This document shows, piece by piece, positions 4,827 to 5,789 of a DNA stretch of 5,789 nt. Source of the stretch: an archaeon (lineage in GTDB: Archaea; Altiarchaeota; Altiarchaeia; JAFGQM01). Positions within the stretch are counted from its first letter, which is position 1. The number at the start of each line of letters is the position of its first letter. A program made the translations under genes and the position numbers. The DNA lies in assembly GCA_029932835.1 (NCBI GenBank), contig JAOZPI010000052.1, forward strand, positions 1-5,789, given 5' to 3'. The notes under the pieces were generated by a model, which was not told where the DNA came from, did no database searches, and saw only the letters and a program-made list of their open reading frames with translations.

Positions 4827-5072
4827 TTATTTCTCCTCAGCAGGCTCTGGCGGGACTCCGACTGGTATGTCTATCACTCGGGTATCCCCATCAGACTCAT
4901 AATAGATGTGGAACACTCCAAAGGCCTCCTGTCTCTCTGCCATCTTGTTTATAACTGCGACAACCCTCTTATCTGTTGCCACCATAGCCCCTTCAAACTG
5001 TACGTCTAGGAGTTTAAAGCCCCCACCTCGCAACATCTTTTCCACTTTTTCTATTTCAGTTTTTGTGTCCAT
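4827..5072 (-). CDS. Small conserved-looking protein of unknown function
   Basis: 81-residue acidic protein that I do not recognise. The first 15 residues are charged and probably helical (KTEIEKVEKMLRGGG). They are followed by alternating hydrophobic stretches that look like strands (FKLLDVQFEG, RVVAVINKM, FGVFHIYYES, TRVIDIPVG) and a flexible Pro/Glu tail (PPEPAEEK). There is no signal peptide, membrane segment, cysteine or zinc motif, so a small soluble alpha/beta domain is likely. The start is well supported: GGTGA lies 7 bases before the ATG. The gene lies 58 bases after the top6A stop on the same strand and has its own plausible promoter, so it may be transcribed separately or with top6A. 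Nothing visible ties it to topoisomerase function or to the tRNA. Confidence 0.75.
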   Translation of the reverse strand: MDTKTEIEKVEKMLRGGGFKLLDVQFEGAMVATDKRVVAVINKMAERQEAFGVFHIYYESDGDTRVIDIPVGVPPEPAEEK

Positions 5073-5079
5073 TTTTTGA

Positions 5080-5084
5080 TCACC
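5080..5084 (-). promoter_or_regulatory. Shine-Dalgarno site for the 81-residue gene
   Basis: The minus strand reads GGTGATC 5' to the ATG at 5072, with a 7-base spacer after GGTGA. This matches the archaeal 16S 3' end complement and fixes the start. Confidence 0.6.
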
Positions 5085-5105
5085 AAATAAATTTTATGAG
5101 AGAGG

Positions 5106-5114
5106 ATTAAAAAG
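5106..5114 (-). promoter_or_regulatory. Possible TATA box, or top6A terminator T run
   Basis: The minus strand reads CTTTTTAAT in the 58-base gap between top6A and the small gene. As a TATA element it would place the transcript start near 5084, just at the Shine-Dalgarno site. As a T run, 17 bases after the top6A stop, it could instead end the top6A transcript. Confidence 0.3.
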
Positions 5115-5130
5115 GCTCGATTTTTCCTTT

Positions 5131-5789
5131 TTATGGAAGAAAGTCCTGCCTTTCTATTTTTTCTGGCAGATATCTCCTTGCCACAAACTCCAGGGATTTG
5201 TTCGCAAGGGCTTGTTGCTCAATCCTAACGCCCTTCTTAAGCATCTTCTTCAATTCCAGTTGCCATCTCTTGTCTTTGAACCAGGCGTAGTTTAGCTCTT
5301 CTTTTATGCGCTTTACATCAAGATCCTTTAGCTTCTCTGTCACCCTCTCAAGGCCGTATCTCTCAATATCTGTCATTGTCATACCCACAAACCTGCAGTT
5401 TGGAGTTCCCAATTCGCTGCTGAGATATGCTAGGTTTATGGATCCCATCTTGATAACAGAGTATATGTAATATCCATAGGGATCACCATCAGTGAAAACG
5501 ATTATGGGGAGGTTTTGCTCTGTGCTAAGGCGATGGATGAGCCTCCTTACCCCCCTTGCAGCCTGTCCCTGAGTTGCTATTAATATCGCATTGTGCTTCT
5601 TTGCAAATTTCTCTTCTACAAGGCGCTCATACATTGCCGCAGTTTCTATGACGAGTGCAAAGTCCCCATTAACCTCTGCAAATTCTAGGTCCTCAACCGT
5701 GGAGGGGATTCCATAACCTCCCCTCCCCAATTTTGCACAATTTATTGTATCACCATTGTCCACAATCTTTATATTACCATAAAGGTAGA
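5131..5789 (-). CDS. top6A: DNA topoisomerase VI subunit A, C-terminal part (cut by window edge)
   Basis: C-terminal part of the Spo11-like catalytic subunit of archaeal type IIB topoisomerase, which with Top6B relaxes and decatenates DNA. The frame is open to the window edge, where it reads YLYGNIKIV before a GTG at 5763. That GTG is an internal valine, not a start. About 219 residues are visible of a usual 360-370, so the N-terminal winged-helix domain with the catalytic tyrosine is outside the window. Counting the GTG as residue 1, the Toprim domain is clear: LVIETAAMYERL with Glu40, and VFTDGDPYGYYIYS with the metal-binding Asp92 and Asp94. The family-typical LGRGGYGIPSTVEDLEF precedes it. 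The C-terminus (ELKKMLKKGVRIEQQALA, then YLPEKI) is also characteristic. Nothing suggests damage. In many archaea top6B lies directly upstream, which would be beyond the right edge here. Confidence 0.96.
   Translation of the reverse strand, partial: YLYGNIKIVDNGDTINCAKLGRGGYGIPSTVEDLEFAEVNGDFALVIETAAMYERLVEEKFAKKHNAILIATQGQAARGVRRLIHRLSTEQNLPIIVFTDGDPYGYYIYSVIKMGSINLAYLSSELGTPNCRFVGMTMTDIERYGLERVTEKLKDLDVKRIKEELNYAWFKDKRWQLELKKMLKKGVRIEQQALANKSLEFVARRYLPEKIERQDFLP

Noticed and set aside
5131..5763. GTG at 5763 as the start of a short top6A gene
   Set aside because: The frame stays open to the window edge with family-typical residues (YGNIKIV), so the GTG is an internal valine codon of a gene cut by the edge.

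Overview
The window looks archaeal. It carries the 3' part of top6A (A subunit of the archaeal type IIB topoisomerase VI), a tRNA-Asn gene with no encoded CCA, Shine-Dalgarno sites of the GGAGG/GGTGA type, and a lipoate ligase split into separate LplA and LplB genes as in Thermoplasma. The Top6A sequence has a euryarchaeal look. AGA/AGG arginine codons and purine-rich coding strands dominate. I cannot name a genus.

Positions 2-4580, plus strand: seven tightly packed genes that read as one operon. Neighbours overlap by 29, 19, 8, 20 and 11 bases, and the last pair is 4 bases apart. In order they encode a CcdA/DsbD-type membrane thiol-electron carrier (possibly cut by the window edge), a GcvH-like lipoyl carrier, a flavin-dependent NAD(P)H:disulfide reductase of the CoA-disulfide-reductase type, an AhpD-like CxxC protein, lipoyl synthase LipA, and lipoate ligase subunits LplA and LplB. 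The operon therefore supplies a lipoyl carrier, enzymes to make and attach its cofactor, a candidate reductase, a candidate oxidant-side partner and a membrane thiol carrier. No glycine-cleavage P or T protein and no 2-oxoacid dehydrogenase E1 or E2 is present. My reading is a dedicated lipoyl redox relay (peroxide or disulfide reduction, perhaps passing electrons across the membrane) rather than glycine catabolism. The gene families are clear; the joint function is inferred.

Positions 4561-4697, minus strand: a remnant of the start of an iron-containing alcohol dehydrogenase gene, with an apparent one-base frameshift and no 3' remainder. The end of lplB runs into this remnant, so this looks like a rearrangement junction.

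Positions 4708-5789, minus strand: tRNA-Asn(GTT), a small unknown 81-residue protein, and the C-terminal part of topoisomerase VI subunit A, which leaves the window at its right edge. This side converges on the lipoate operon and looks like ordinary core genome.
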